Positions 10,956 through 23,512 of a stretch of DNA of 64,000 nt are shown here, piece after piece. Origin of the DNA: Hevea brasiliensis (Eukaryota; Streptophyta; Magnoliopsida; Malpighiales; Euphorbiaceae); contig NC_079505.1 of assembly GCF_030052815.1 (NCBI RefSeq), forward strand, positions 75,881,651-75,945,650, in the 5' to 3' direction. Below the pieces are notes generated by a model that searched no databases, was not told the origin of the DNA, and saw only the letters and a program-made list of their open reading frames with translations. A program made the position numbers and the translations under genes. Each line of letters opens with the position of its first letter. Within the stretch, counting starts at the first letter, position 1.

Positions 10956-13030
10956 TTGCGGATGAAATGATAAAAATACTCTTAAAATTTATTTACTTTT
11001 TCATCTTTCAATTACGTTAAAATTAACACATTTATCCTTCCACTTCACCCACACAGACCTACATGTGTAGCTATAGACCCACACAATACCTCATCCATCA
11101 TTCTTCCTCTGTTTTCACAAATTCATACTCCTTTCCTCTATGAACAAAGGTAATGGGGGTCTAGTCGACTCCACAACTGTTGGTGGGGCAATTTGCAATC
11201 TTGGCGAGCTTAGGTGGTGTCAAAAAAGGTGAGATCTAATTGAGTTGAGTTCACAGGTTGTGACTCAACCTGCTAGCTAGCTAGATTCTCTTCCTTTCGC
11301 AAGAAAGTTATTCACTGTAAGACTAGTGGTGATGGGATCATCTGAGGTTGGGATTCATCTGGCGGCGAGTTTTGGCACATGATATCAGATGTGGGGAATG
11401 GCCAACTTAAGGCTAGATACCTTTGGTTCCTTGTCTCCCTAATAGATTCATAATATAAGGACCCTCGAGAGTTGGAGGATTCAAAATCTATAGACCAAAC
11501 AATGGACTTTTAAAAAGCGAGAGACATATGTATTAAGAATTACCACATATATGTGCCCTTTGATTCTAGCATTAAAATATTACAATTACAATACATCTAT
11601 TTAAAAAGAAAAATTGGGGTTTCTTGCGCCGCCACTATATATTATTATAAATTTGGTTATAGCCGCCTCCACTAAGTGACGGCCTAGAATTTTAGTTTAA
11701 GGGGCTTAATTAAAATATATGATTTATTAATAAATTACTTATTTATATATTGATGGAAGGGATTGAATACTATTAATAATAATCGTTTCATAACTATTAA
11801 GTAAAATTTATATAAAATTACTATTAAATTTACTTAAAACTTTTAAAACCCTCAAGGTCTCATACTAATCAAAATTTAATATAAAAATTAAAAAAAGTTA
11901 AAAATTATTATTAAATCTATAAAAATTTTCAAAATTTCAAGTTGGCCCAATGCTTCTCTTGACTCACCCCTAGCTCCCTCCCTGCCTCCATTGGTTCTAA
12001 TAAAAAGATAAAACCTCCCCAGAGTTATTTGCCTTACAAATTTTAGTAAATTAATTTAACAAGAAATTATAAGATAGGTGATCCAGCATGTGAGACTTAG
12101 TTGGTGGATTCATTTAGGATGTGTACATGTCAATTATTTTAATTTATGCATGTTGGATTTAATTAATTAAATACATGACGTTTAATTAATCTCCCTGTCT
12201 TTTTCTGTTATGGAAATTTTAATATGTTTAATTAATTATATTGGTTGGTTTATGATATTAATCAAATAATTAATATATTTTTTCACTGATTTAAAATTCT
12301 TTGATTGAATTGATATAAATCTTAAGAGATCAAAATCAATATATTTGTAAATATCTAATTTAAAAATTATTAAATAAATAAATTATTATAATGAAAAAAT
12401 AAATTTAAAACACACATATAATTGCATAATCATTTAATATAAAATTTATATAATTTGACTATAAGTTTAATATTTATGGGCAAGATGAGAGAAAAAATTC
12501 TACTTCGATGAAAAATAACAAAATAGAATCACTTAGAACTCTCAACCTTAATGCTAGTATATTTTTTGAATATCTCATAAATTTATCATACAAGTAGAAA
12601 ATATAATATTTATGCTAGTTCTATCAGCTCATGTTTTTCGCTATTATAAAAGATCTTATTTTTTATTTTAATCCGCTTGCAATGTGAAATTTTCGAGTTG
12701 AATCATAATTTAAATAAAATAGTATAAATAATATAATTTTTTGTCAAGATCAAAATTTGGATTGAGAACAATTGAAAAGAGTGAGAAGCCAAAATTATAA
12801 ATTAAAAAAAAAGTAAATTTATTTTATTTTATTTTCTCTCTAACAAACAAACAAACCAAATAAAATAAATTGACTTAAAAAAAATAAATTAAATTTAGAG
12901 TCATCTAGAAGCTTGATTGGATTAATTAATTATAATGTGAATAGTTTGCATACGTAATTATATATTTAATTATATTAATTGGATTGTTTGATTCCAGTGT
13001 CCTTTCACATGGCAGCCATTTTGTTTGGGC
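10956..13030. other. Intergenic between SDR and CHY1-like gene
   Basis: No gene is seen. 11045-11470 is less AT-rich and gene-like in composition but has no long frame. 11560-11720 and 12940-13027 match 47110-47215 and 47200-47290, which shows they belonged to the duplicated unit. The rest is AT-rich low-complexity DNA. Confidence 0.6.
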
Positions 13031-13039
13031 TTATAAATA
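13031..13039 (+). promoter_or_regulatory. Putative TATA box of the CHY1-like gene
   Basis: TTATAAATA lies 80 bp upstream of the ATG at 13111. In the second copy the matching word reads TTATACATA (60904-60912) and stands just 3' of the TE insertions. Confidence 0.5.
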
Positions 13040-13110
13040 TATGTATGGGAGTCGACAATATCCTCGTACTCCTCCATTTTTTAGTAGGCAAGGAAACTAA
13101 CTTTGAGACT

Positions 13111-15517
13111 ATGGCTTCCACCTGCAACTTCAAGAGGGAACTTAACAAGGTGCCGATACTCTTCCTGCCATTTATTATTAATTTTTCTTTTTTTTTTAAA
13201 TAAATAAATATGTATATTTTCGTATAAATATTAATTATTTAATATGAGCTCATCTATATATATATATGATGATACATGCAATTAAGCAGGTATTGTTTGA
13301 AGGAGATTCATGTTATAGGGAGGTGATATTGAATAGACCAAGCAAGTTAAATAGCCTCGATTATGATGTGGTATATATAATATATATATATATATATCAA
13401 TTCCCTTTATTATTTTTAATTTCCTCTTTAATTTCCTGTGATAATTCTTTATTTTTAATTTTCAAGTAAAAATAATAATCAGTTAATTTTTTTTTAAATT
13501 CTGATTTACAGATTTCTCAAATGCTTAAGAATTTCAGAGACTTTGAAACGGATTCTACTATCAAATTTGTAATTTTGAAGGTAATATACATTTATACTCT
13601 GTTTGGATCTCAACCCAATTAAGAATGGAATTTATGAGTCATTATTTTAATTAATACATCATTAAAAATTAATTAAATATTATATTTATTATAAAAAAAT
13701 AAATTTAATTAATTAAGTATTATTTTTTAAAAAATTAAAATTTTTAATATTCATTCAATAATATATATTTATATATAATTAATGATGTTTTTAAATTTTA
13801 TATAAAAATATGTTTTATTAAAATTTTAAGAAAATTATTAAATAATATTAAAAAATTGAATAAAATATATTTATTTTCATAAATTATTTAAATATTTATT
13901 AAAATTTAAAATTATTAATTAATGTTACCTGATAAAATATAGATTTCGTTAATTATGTTTTGAATATATTTTTAACAGGCAAATGGGAAAGCATTTAGTG
14001 CAGGTGGAGATGTTGTTTCAATTGTTCGTTCCATGATAGCAGGTTAATTAAATTCTTCCATCACTTGCTTCCAAATTTATTTCATTCCATTCATTTTTAC
14101 CACAACTTTCAATGTTAGAAGCATAGATTGTGAATATCATAATCGTTTTGTTCCAAAATTTTGCTTATAATTTTTTTTTTTTTTATGGCCTGCAAGATTT
14201 TACCCCATTAATTAAAACTTGAGGTAAAAAAAATAAAATTCTCTATAATCATCTCTTTAAATTCTCTTGCTGCAATTAAAATTAAAGATCTCATAATATT
14301 AAAAACAACTTTAATACTATTAAAATATAACTCATTAATGAATCTTGAAGAAATTATTGTTGAAAATAATAGTTACGAATTTTGAAGGAATTAATCTTCT
14401 ATAAATCATAAAAGAGATATAGAGATACCCTAATGTACAAAAAAAAAAAAAATAGAACTCATTAACGAGTTTTAATTTAATTATATTAGAATCACCTTCA
14501 AAACTATGATGTCTCAAGTTCAAGTGAAATTTTTACTTGTACTTTGTATATCAAGGATCCAAACACATAGACTTTCTCCGATATATTGTATCATGAATTT
14601 ATAATAAACCAGATTTAAATAAGAAAAATTTCAAATTCAAACCTCAAACGAAATCAATTTAAAAGTGATGGTTTCTTAATATTATTTCATCATCTATTGT
14701 TGAAGTAATAAGATTAATGTAGTTGTTTAATTTTATCTCCTCAATTGTGTTGTAAATTTTCAAAATGTTTATATTGATTATAATGGAAAAAAAATAATGC
14801 TTCATAAGTTTTATAGTTTTAAGAAGAATAAAAATGTGACTTGGTCTAGTGAGTAAACTCCACCTCTCCAATTCCTTACTTAAAAAAATATTAATATTAT
14901 GCACAAAAATCAACTATATATGTGATATTATTTTATTAAAATTACAACAAAAATATCTAATATGATTACAAAATTGGTTATAATTGCAACTCTAACCATT
15001 TTAATACTATTATATGAAAGCTTATTAATGAATTTTAATTTAATTATATTAAAATTATATCTAAAACTGTGATGTCTCAAATTTAAATTTCAATTATAAT
15101 TAAAAATCGATTTTGTGAGATTATTATATTACAATTACAAAAAAATAAAGAGTCTATAATTTATCTAATATAATTACAAAATGGGTTATAATTGCAACTC
15201 TAACCATTTAATTTATTTTATATTGTGCTTAATCCATTAATTCAGGACATTGGAGTTTTGGAGCTAGATTTTATAAGAAACAATTTAACTTGGACTACTT
15301 ATTGGCTACATATAAAAAACCTTTGGTGAGTTTTTTTTTTTTTTACTTATTTTAATTTAATAAAATTTTAAATTTATATTTTTTGCAACTCATTAATTTT
15401 ATTTTTTTATATATAATTAAATAAAGCTTCCACTCATTGATGGTTTTGTGATGGGAGGAGGTGCTGGCTTGTCAATGAATGGAAGATTTAGGATTGTCAC
15501 TGAGAATGCCGTAAGTA

Positions 15518-15551
<34 letters not shown>

Positions 15552-16616
15552 TTTGAAAATTATTATTATTATTTCACAGGTATTTGCAATGCCAGAAGTT
15601 TTTATAGGACTTTTTCCAGATGTGGGGGCTTCGCATTTTCTTTCTAGACTTCCAGGGCATTTTGGTAAAATTTCCATCTTTATTATTTATTTTTAAATGT
15701 AAATACTTTACAGTTAATAAAATGTAAATCCATGCATGCTTTGTGGATTATTTATATTTTATTTAAATTTTATATGATTATTTATTGAAATAATTTTTTT
15801 ACAGTTTATTGAAATAATTTTTTAAAATTAATTATTTTTACAAAACACATTTAAAAATAATTATACATTAATAATAATTTTTTAATTTATCAATTTAAAA
15901 TATTATTTCAAATTTCCTTCATTTTTTATATATAAATATTAGGTCATGTTTGTTATGATGTAATTAAAATTATAACGTAATCATAATTACATTGTATATT
16001 TGATTACGTTATTTAATAACATTAAAAATTTTTATATAATAAAATAGCAATTACATCATGTAATCAATTATGGTTAATGTGGCAATTACTACTACCACTA
16101 TTTAGCTGCTACTGTTACTATTATCACTACCTCATCTTGTTATCACCACCGTATTGACCACCACTACTATCACTTAATCATCGTTATCACTATGCAGCCA
16201 TTACCACATTTACCACCACATAGTCATTACCACTATTACCACTTAATTATCACTACTACTCAATTATTAATTATTGTAATCATTATCATTTATTATTAAT
16301 AATATAAATAAATTAAATATTAAAATCAAAATTATCATTATATTATACTATTTATGTTTTTATTTTACAATCAGAATGTAATGATAATTATATTACATAA
16401 CAATTTTAATTATATCACACAATTAATTACATTGCATTAACGTAACCTTAGTTAATTTAGAAAGAATTACAGTAATTATATTCTAAATTCTATTTTATCT
16501 GACACAGGGGAATATTTAGGACTTACGGGAGCCAGACTAAATGGTGCAGAAATGGTTGCATGTGGCTTGGCAACTCATTTTGTCTTCTCAAAAGTACATA
16601 ATTTATTAATTACTTC

Positions 16617-16684
<68 letters not shown>

Positions 16685-17378
16685 ACATATAATATATTTA
16701 TTAATTAGATTATAATTAATATGGTAATTCTTACTTTTATGGTATAGGATTTACCTTTGCTGGAAAATACACTCCAAACGCTGGCATCCTCAGAAATGAC
16801 AATAATTTATCAAGTTATTAATAAATTTACACAAAAACCAAGCATAAACGAAGATAGTATTTATCAAAGGTGATTAAATTTACAATTATTTATTAAGTAA
16901 ATTTATTTCTATTACTAATAATTCATAATAGATTTGGCTACTAGAATTTATATGAGGATAAATTTATCAACTATTGATACAGTTATTATCATTTGTTATT
17001 TGTATTTTGATTAAATTTATTGATTAATAATTGAGTTCATATATGGATTTTGGGTGATTTGTCTCTCTAATTAGCTTGGAGACTATTAACAAATGCTTCT
17101 CAAAAGATACGGTTGAGGAAATTTTATTAGCACTTGTAAGTATATAATTAATAATTTCGTTTTTTTAATATTTAATTAACAATTAATATATGTTCTCTTG
17201 TAAAAAGGAAAATTATACGACTCATGTGATCTAATTATTGCTTCATTAACACCAAATGAATTTTCTTAATCTGTTGCAGGAAAAAGAGGCAGAAAACAAG
17301 GCAGAAATTTGGATCACTAAGGCAATAAATTCCATAAAGGCAGCTAGTCCAACAAGCCTCAAGATTGCCCTTAGATCG

Positions 17379-17448
<70 letters not shown>

Positions 17449-18811
17449 AGTGAATTTGACACTTGAAAATTATTGAATTTAATTCATTTACTAAGCTTAA
17501 AAAAAAAAAAAGCTAATTTCAGAATCATAGCTTTAAGTGAAAAAAAAAATTTTTAGATTCAAATATAAATTTTAGTAAGAAACTCAAATAATATTAATGA
17601 AATGCTTCATATTAATGTTATTATATTAATATTTTAATCATTTCACGATTGCAATGAAATTTATCTTTTATATAAAGTGTTTATTTGATTTGTTTCTTTA
17701 AAAAAAAATTAAAGATTGTCTTAATTTTTTATTTTAAATGAAAATAGATTTTATATTGTAACTAATAGTGAAATTTCATGCTACTTTGCTATATGATAAA
17801 TTCAAAATTAAAAATTTCAGATAAGAGAAGGAAGATTGCAAAATTTGAAACAATGTCTCATTTGTGAATATACAATTTGCTGCAACGTCATGCGAGCAAC
17901 TATTAGCAATGATTTTTATGAGGTAAAAATTGGGAGTTGATTATTCGTTTAGATTTTCTACTTATTCTTAATTTTAAAGGATTTCTTCTATAACTATTAA
18001 ATAACTCTACAGGGTTCAAGAGCTATGCTATTTGACAAGGACAAGAAACCAAAGGTATATGATAATTAAATCTTTGCATTAATCTTATACCAACCCATTT
18101 GAGGTATCCTGAAAAAATAATTCATATAATTATTGCAATAAATGCTAAAATTAGTAATAAAAATTTTGCAGTAATACCAATTTTACTGTTTATAAAGTTA
18201 GCATACAATAGTAATATGAATAATTGCTACTAATAGCACGTAAAAAAGATATAGTATAAATTATTATTATTATTATTACTGAAATTTTTTTCATCAATAA
18301 TTGTTATTGTCAATAATAAATTTTTTTGTAACAATCACAATTTTATTATAAAATACATACAGTCAAAATTTTGTAGTAGTAACATTTAACAATTCATATA
18401 TTGTTATCATAAATTTATGACAACAAATTTTATACATTTTATACTTTTAGTAATAAAATTTTTAACTGTTAAATTTAACATCTATTATAATAAATAAAAA
18501 TTCTGAATGTGAATTTTAATTAAAATTAAAACTAAATAAATCAAAATTATATAAAGTATATATTTTTCATATTTTTGAAAGGTTCCATGATTTTGTTGAT
18601 AGAATAGCATATGTTTCTTTTGATTTTGTTTGCATTTTTACATTAATTATTCTTATATATTCATTGAAAACAGTGGCAACCTTCAAACCTGGAGTTAGTA
18701 AGCAACGATATGGTGGATCGCTGTTTCACTGGCATAGACGATGATGACTGGAAATATTTACAAATTCATGATAGATCTAATATAGTTGACGTATTAAAGC
18801 CTAAACTTTGA
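13111..18811 (+). CDS. CHY1-type 3-hydroxyisobutyryl-CoA hydrolase-like, 14 exons, intact
   Basis: Exons: 13111-13149, 13290-13370, 13512-13580, 13979-14042, 15246-15325, 15427-15510, 15580-15664, 16508-16593, 16748-16869, 17075-17135, 17280-17378, 17821-17922, 18013-18054, 18674-18811. All introns are GT-AG and phases agree, giving 383 aa, the usual length for plant CHY1 proteins. These crotonase-fold thioesterases release 3-hydroxyisobutyrate from its CoA ester in valine catabolism. Visible marks are AGGDV (71-75) and MGGGAG (120-125) for the oxyanion hole, Glu145 in MPE and Asp153 in FPDVG as the expected acidic catalytic pair, and LTG in exon 8. The C-terminus is PKL, a plant type-1 peroxisomal targeting tripeptide; Arabidopsis CHY1 is also peroxisomal. 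No transit peptide is seen. Ser70 replaces the Cys common before AGGD (copy 2 keeps Cys). Whether valine intermediates are its real substrate is inferred from family only. Confidence 0.92.
14917..15215. repeat. Duplicated segments in intron 4 of the CHY1-like gene
   Basis: A block with TATCTAATAT(G/A)ATTACAAAAT, then GGTTATAATTGCAACTCTAA, occurs at about 14950-15000 and again at about 15160-15215. A second block (CATTAA(T/C)GA...GTGATGTCTCAA) occurs near 14460-14520 and 15025-15085. Intron 4 of the second gene copy has the first block once (about 63075-63125), so copy 1 gained it or copy 2 lost it. Confidence 0.55.
15942..16447. mobile_element. Tourist-like MITE (PIF/Harbinger type) in intron 7
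   Basis: A 506-bp insertion begins GGTCATGTTTGTTATGATG and ends with the imperfect inverted repeat GCATTAACGTAACC. It is flanked by TTA on both sides (15939-15941 and 16448-16450), the target duplication of PIF/Harbinger elements. Intron 7 of the second gene copy lacks it and runs straight through, giving an empty site. The core (16080-16270) is a degenerate TAC/CAC triplet run. It has no coding capacity. Confidence 0.75.
16619..16681. repeat. (TA)n microsatellite in intron 8
   Basis: About 30 uninterrupted TA units follow exon 8 of the CHY1-like gene. No other function is visible. Confidence 0.95.
17379..17449. repeat. (ATT)n microsatellite at the intron 11 donor
   Basis: About 22 ATT units begin within the donor itself (TCG|GTATTATT), so expansion could alter the sequence right behind the splice site. 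It explains an open frame encoding a long leucine run, which is not a protein. Confidence 0.95.
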
Positions 18812-19276
18812 GTATATTCTATTAATTATGAAACAAAATAATAGAAAATAAATATCAAATAATTATATAAATTATTGTTATTCAACTTCAATTACTTGGT
18901 ACGTTGTTTTAGACTATAGCAAGAAGTGGCATCTACTTGTATTTGTATTGGTATGTTAAACTTGTATAGAAATTAATAAATTAATTATAAGCTTCCACAG
19001 TTATTTATTTAGAATAATACTAAATGGAATTTATCTTTTTTTAAAAAAATATAAAAAAATTTATAAAGAGAAAGGTGATTATTTGAATTCTAAATCTACA
19101 AACATAAACACACAATCATAATTATATAATAATGACAAATGAAATGAAAATTAATTAGAAACAATATCATGAATATTGCTTAAACAAAATAATTAAATTA
19201 ATAATGAATGACCATAGACTTCAATTAATTAAAATTTTCATTATAAAGGATTACTTCTACCAAATAATCCTTCTCA
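18812..19276. other. 3' flank between CHY1-like gene and SDR pseudogene
   Basis: AT-rich with no gene. Several AATAAA-like words (for example near 18835-18850) may serve polyadenylation of the CHY1-like mRNA. From about 19200 the sequence matches the 3' flank of the intact SDR gene. Confidence 0.5.
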
Positions 19277-20036
19277 TATTTGATCTTGAGAACAAGCCAA
19301 AACTAGGATTAATGGCGGTAATTAACCCTCTCCATCTAATGCTAAATTATGCCTACGTACTCTGTATATACTTGGACTCATCACTTGCTAAATAAATTTC
19401 AGTTTCTACTACATCTTCCTCTTTTAGTTTCACCCCTTTAAGATTTGAATGCGCACCACCACTCCCTCCATTCTCTTTCATCTTGAAGAAGTTCATCACC
19501 GATGGCATCTCAATCAGGTAAGGTGATATGCAATTCACTTGAATCCCTAACCACCCAAACTCCATCGCCACATTCTTCGACAACCCACAATCGCATGCTT
19601 TGTGCTAGCGTATATGCGTGAGATGCAACTCTCCAAATGCTATAACAAACACTTTCAGTGTAATTATACTTCCTTGACGAGCAGGAATCATCACTTGAGC
19701 AGTACATTTGGTAAGCTTCTATCAGGATAATCCTCACCACTTGCTCAAAATTGGTTATGTCGTCGTCCTTGATCCTAGGTCTGCATTGATTGCCAATGGC
19801 AGCATTCTTCACCATTATGAGCTTTTTGAAAGGGAGATGTGGTGTCTGCTGCCTTTCGATGTCAGATTCTATAGTTACGCCATCGAGCATGAACACCACT
19901 ACAGCGGCTCGAAGGTCTCAGGACGCCAATAGGCCAAAATCGTCTTGGATGTCAACGATTATCACTTAGGCCCTGTGATTGCAAAAGATTATGGTCATGC
20001 ACTTGCCGATGCTTGTAGCCCTTCTAGTAAGTACTC
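19277..20036 (-). pseudogene. SDR pseudogene (copy 2), exon 2 only
   Basis: Minus-strand similarity to nearly all of exon 2 of the intact SDR gene, from its C-terminal end (19277) to the Rossmann region (about 20036). The frame is broken by several indels and stops. The longest open pieces are 19353-19583 and 19510-19899, in different frames. The C-terminal stop is lost and the region of the Tyr-Lys pair is scrambled. No exon 1 is seen before the LTR element that begins at 20170. It is a decayed duplicate of the gene at 8424-9635 in the same orientation. Confidence 0.85.
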
Positions 20037-20169
20037 ATAAGAGGTGCCAACGAGATCATGTAATAACCGAGGCAGAATACTAGGTGAGAGATCATCTAAA
20101 TGATGGGTTACTAATGGAAAAGAAATGGCATAACTAGCCAATCATTCTACGACATTTTTAATTCTATAT

Positions 20170-20661
20170 TGTTATGGTCTACCAAAATTCCTTGTGAGTA
20201 TGGAACTGCAAAACAGAAAATAAATTGGTTAGAGGTCCCTTGAGTATGGACCCGGTGAGGACCCTCCAATGCTTAAGTTAGAGCTAATATGAGAAAATAG
20301 TATATCATATTGATTATGGAGAAGAACATAGCTCCATAGATAATCTGATATCTTTATATAGGATATAGACAATAGTTAGTTATGGTAAGTTAACTATGTA
20401 ATTATATGGATATTATTAGCTAGCATTATTATATAATTATATTTCTATGTATAGTGCATAATTATAGGCATTGTTATATTTGACAATCCTACTAATATTA
20501 CTTACTTTAATCAAGATTCTTTTCTTTTATTAAGTGGGTCTTACAGTGATTGAATCGACTAAACAAATCTCATGGCTGAACGATTAAATATGATTAGGCT
20601 CATGGGCTATTTGGAAACTCGCGTTACTGGTCAAATATATATATTTTAAGGAACTATATCA
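20170..20661 (-). repeat. 3' LTR of the non-autonomous element
   Basis: This 492-bp LTR aligns with 23097-23507. It contains a roughly 80-bp stretch (about 20330-20400) shortened in the other LTR. Clear substitutions separate the two, so the insertion is not recent. Confidence 0.8.
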
Positions 20662-20675
20662 TTAGTCCCCCTTTC
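20662..20675 (-). other. Polypurine tract of the non-autonomous element
   Basis: Minus-strand GAAAGGGGGACTAA lies directly before the LTR start TGATAT. This is the expected place and composition for the plus-strand primer. Confidence 0.7.
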
Positions 20676-20729
20676 AAGTATGAATCTTTAGGTTCGTTGT
20701 ACTTAGACAATAAAGTTTTGGCCATCACC

Positions 20730-21200
20730 TTACAATTTTTAGAGTGTGGACTATTACTTTGAACTTGATAATGGTGGACTATCACTTTACGTAGGCTTAC
20801 ACTTTCATTTGTTTAGCCTGGTGGACTATTGCCTTTAGTAGGTTAAGAACTTTTATTTTTTAGCTCTGGCAGACTATTATCATAGCATGGTAGACTATCA
20901 CTGTGGATAGGCTAAGCACTTTTAGTTTATTTAGCCTGACAGACTACTACCGTAGATGGGCTAAACACCCTCAGTTTATTTAGCCTGGCTGATTATCGCT
21001 ATGTATTGGCTAAGCACCGTCAGTTTATTTAGCCTGACGGACTATTGTCGTTAATGGACTAAGCACCTTTAGTTTATTTAGCTTGGCGGACAATCGCCGT
21101 TAATGAAGTAAGTACCCTTAATTAATTTAACCTGGAAGATTATCGCCATGGATAGGCTAAGCACCTTCAGTTTGTTTTTAGCTTGGTACATTGTTGCCTT
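20730..21200. repeat. 49-bp tandem repeat inside the non-autonomous element
   Basis: About eight units share the words TTTAGCCTGGCGGACTAT, CGCCGTTAATG and GGCTAAGCACC. AGCC/AGCT marks occur at 20815, 20862, 20933, 20982, 21031, 21080, 21130 and 21180, mostly 49 bp apart. Many units contain a small inverted pair (GGCGG...CGCC). No frame stays open across it. Confidence 0.8.
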
Positions 21201-23077
21201 GATAATCTTGATAATGGCGAATTATCGCTTTGGAGCTATTGGCTTTTTTGAAATTATTTGCAAAAATAGTACTTGTATAAATATTTTTGTGAAGATAATC
21301 CATATAATGCATATTGTAGATTTATCCAAGATTGTTCAATAAATAATATTACAAATGGAATATATAATGTACATTTACAAGGGTTTACATACTGATTTTG
21401 ATCAATAATAAAGGCCTTCAAGCTTAAATAATTTTGGAGAGCAAACATGTTATTCATGAACATATATTCATATATGCAAGGCTATAAAATGAATTTTAAT
21501 CACCTATAAACAGGAGCTAAATGGAAATCAAAAGCAATACTAATTATGGAAATTAGAAAGACAAATTCTAAAATAATTTCGGTTGCCTCCAATTTTACCA
21601 TTCAGCGTGAAAATAATATTTGAACTATACAACTTAATATAATGAAGCTTGTAAAATTGCCCTGAACTAGTTCTAGAAAATATTTCTAGAGTTGATTTAG
21701 AATAATATAATTTAATTCGAGCCCATTGAGCTATGATAAAACAAATTTTTATTCATTTAAAGTCAAAATGAATTTCCATTTTAACAAAAATAAGATCTTG
21801 TCCCATCATGCGAGAGACAACGTTGTGGTTTTGCAATATAAAATCATGGATAAAGCAAGTTTGCCATCCCAACATAACATTGCCCATATTCAACAATGGC
21901 ACTATTTCAAATAAACTAGAGAATAATAAGATACAAACAAACACATGGTCAGACCTTTAGTGAATATGTACTTAATTTTAAGCAAATCATGGCTATTTCA
22001 TTTTTTAAAGACTGATGATGTTTTTTTATAAATTCTGACAAACCATGGAAGCTAATATAAGTAAAAAATTAATGACATTATTATTCTAAAATGAATAAAT
22101 ATCATTTAAAGAAACGCAATAATGTACTTAACAAATAAAGGTAAGACTTGAAACCGTTTCTTTTCAAACCAAACGATGGCATTTTTGTGATTTCCAACAA
22201 AAATAATGCAATTCTATCTATACGAAAAAGGGTGGCTCTTTCGTAATTAAGAGCAAAACTCAACCAATTGTAAATTGGTGAACATCATGTAAGTACAACT
22301 TAGCTTTAATGCCTTTTATAGAAAGGTGGCATATTTTTAATTTTCTATAAAATCATTTTAGCACATCACAACGGCAGTATGCAAATAATTCAAAGTTTAT
22401 ATGGAACATGTGAAGATGGCATGTATTGTGATTATGATTAGAACTCAATATGGCAGGACTCATACTTGAATAAAACGTGAGCAGTTGCCAAATGGTGGCC
22501 TAATTGAAAATACAAGTAATGATTAAGGCCATTCTTATGATGGCATCATTTTTAATTTCCTCAAAACCTTGGCAGGCGGCATGAGTAAACTCTAGGGTTC
22601 TCTACTCAGTCCTGGCAACAAAAACTAATGGCAATTGATGCAATTATAATATAGAAGTGATAATGATACCTCACGTAAATAAGGATCCAATGAGGAGACT
22701 TTAACAGCATAAGATTGGTGGCAAAATTGTAAAAACAAATAAGAATCAAGCCTCCTCCATGTTTAAAGAACTAATGGTAAGAATTGTAAATAAAACTAAG
22801 AGTGGAGCTAATTTATAAGCTTATCATTGGTGATAGATATTTGTGAAAATAAAAGTAGATTTTTGGGGCACTTACCTTAGCTGTGTCAGGCTTGTGATTT
22901 TTGATGAAACAAATTGGCCGTAGATCTCTGAAATCCCTATCGTGGTAAATTAGAGTGACTTGAACCCATATGTCTTTTTGTAATCTCTCTGACTTCTCCT
23001 ATCACAAGCTTAAAATATCAAAGGTGAGGGCTTCTCTACAAGAGATAAAAGGAAAAAGACACAGCTTTTTGTGTCGA

Positions 23078-23095
23078 TTCCCATAGACAACGCTA
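23078..23095 (-). other. Primer-binding-site-like sequence
   Basis: Minus-strand TAGCGTTGTCTATGGGAA begins one base inside the 5' LTR edge. It resembles TGGCGCCGTCTGTGGGAA, a motif often seen after 5' LTRs of plant gypsy elements, with four differences that look like decay. Confidence 0.55.
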
Positions 23096-23096
23096 C

Positions 23097-23507
23097 TGTT
23101 GCGGTCCATAGAAATTTCTTGTGAATATGAGACTACAAAAAAGAAAATAAATGAATCAGAGATCCATCGGGCATAGACTCAGTTATGAGAGAATAGTATA
23201 TCAGATTGATTAAGGAGAAAATCATACCTCCAGAGATGATCTGATCTATATAGATATTATTAGCTAGCATAATTACATGATTATATTTCTATTTATAGTG
23301 TACAATTATAGGTATGCTAGATTTGACAATCTTACCAAGATTGCTTATCTTTAATTAAGATTCTTTCCTTTTATTGAATTGGGTCTTACAGTGGTTAAAC
23401 GGACTAAACAAATCTCATGGCTTAACTATTAAATATGATTAGGCTCATGGGCTATTTAAAAACCCGAGTTATTAGGTCAAATATATATATTTTGAGGAGT
23501 TATATCA
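23097..23507 (-). repeat. 5' LTR of the non-autonomous element
   Basis: This 411-bp LTR is the partner of 20170-20661. It starts TGATAT and ends CAACA on the minus strand. Confidence 0.8.
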
Positions 23508-23512
23508 TATAT

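Larger units (their letters stand above)
20170..23507 (-). mobile_element. Complete non-autonomous LTR retrotransposon (LARD/TRIM-like)
   Basis: Two direct repeats, 20170-20661 and 23097-23507, bound a 2.4-kb interior with no gag or pol frame. TATAT flanks both sides (20165-20169 and 23508-23512), a perfect 5-bp target duplication. On the minus strand the LTR reads TGATAT...CAACA. It is followed by a primer-binding-site-like sequence (23078-23095), and the other LTR is preceded by a GAAAGGGGGACTAA polypurine tract (20662-20675). Orientation and boundaries are therefore consistent. The interior has a 49-bp tandem repeat next to the polypurine tract. It must have moved with enzymes of another, probably Ty3/gypsy, element. 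Confidence 0.85.

Noticed and set aside
17256..17453. 65-aa frame with a long leucine run
   Set aside because: It is exon 11 of the CHY1-like gene read through into the ATT microsatellite of intron 11.
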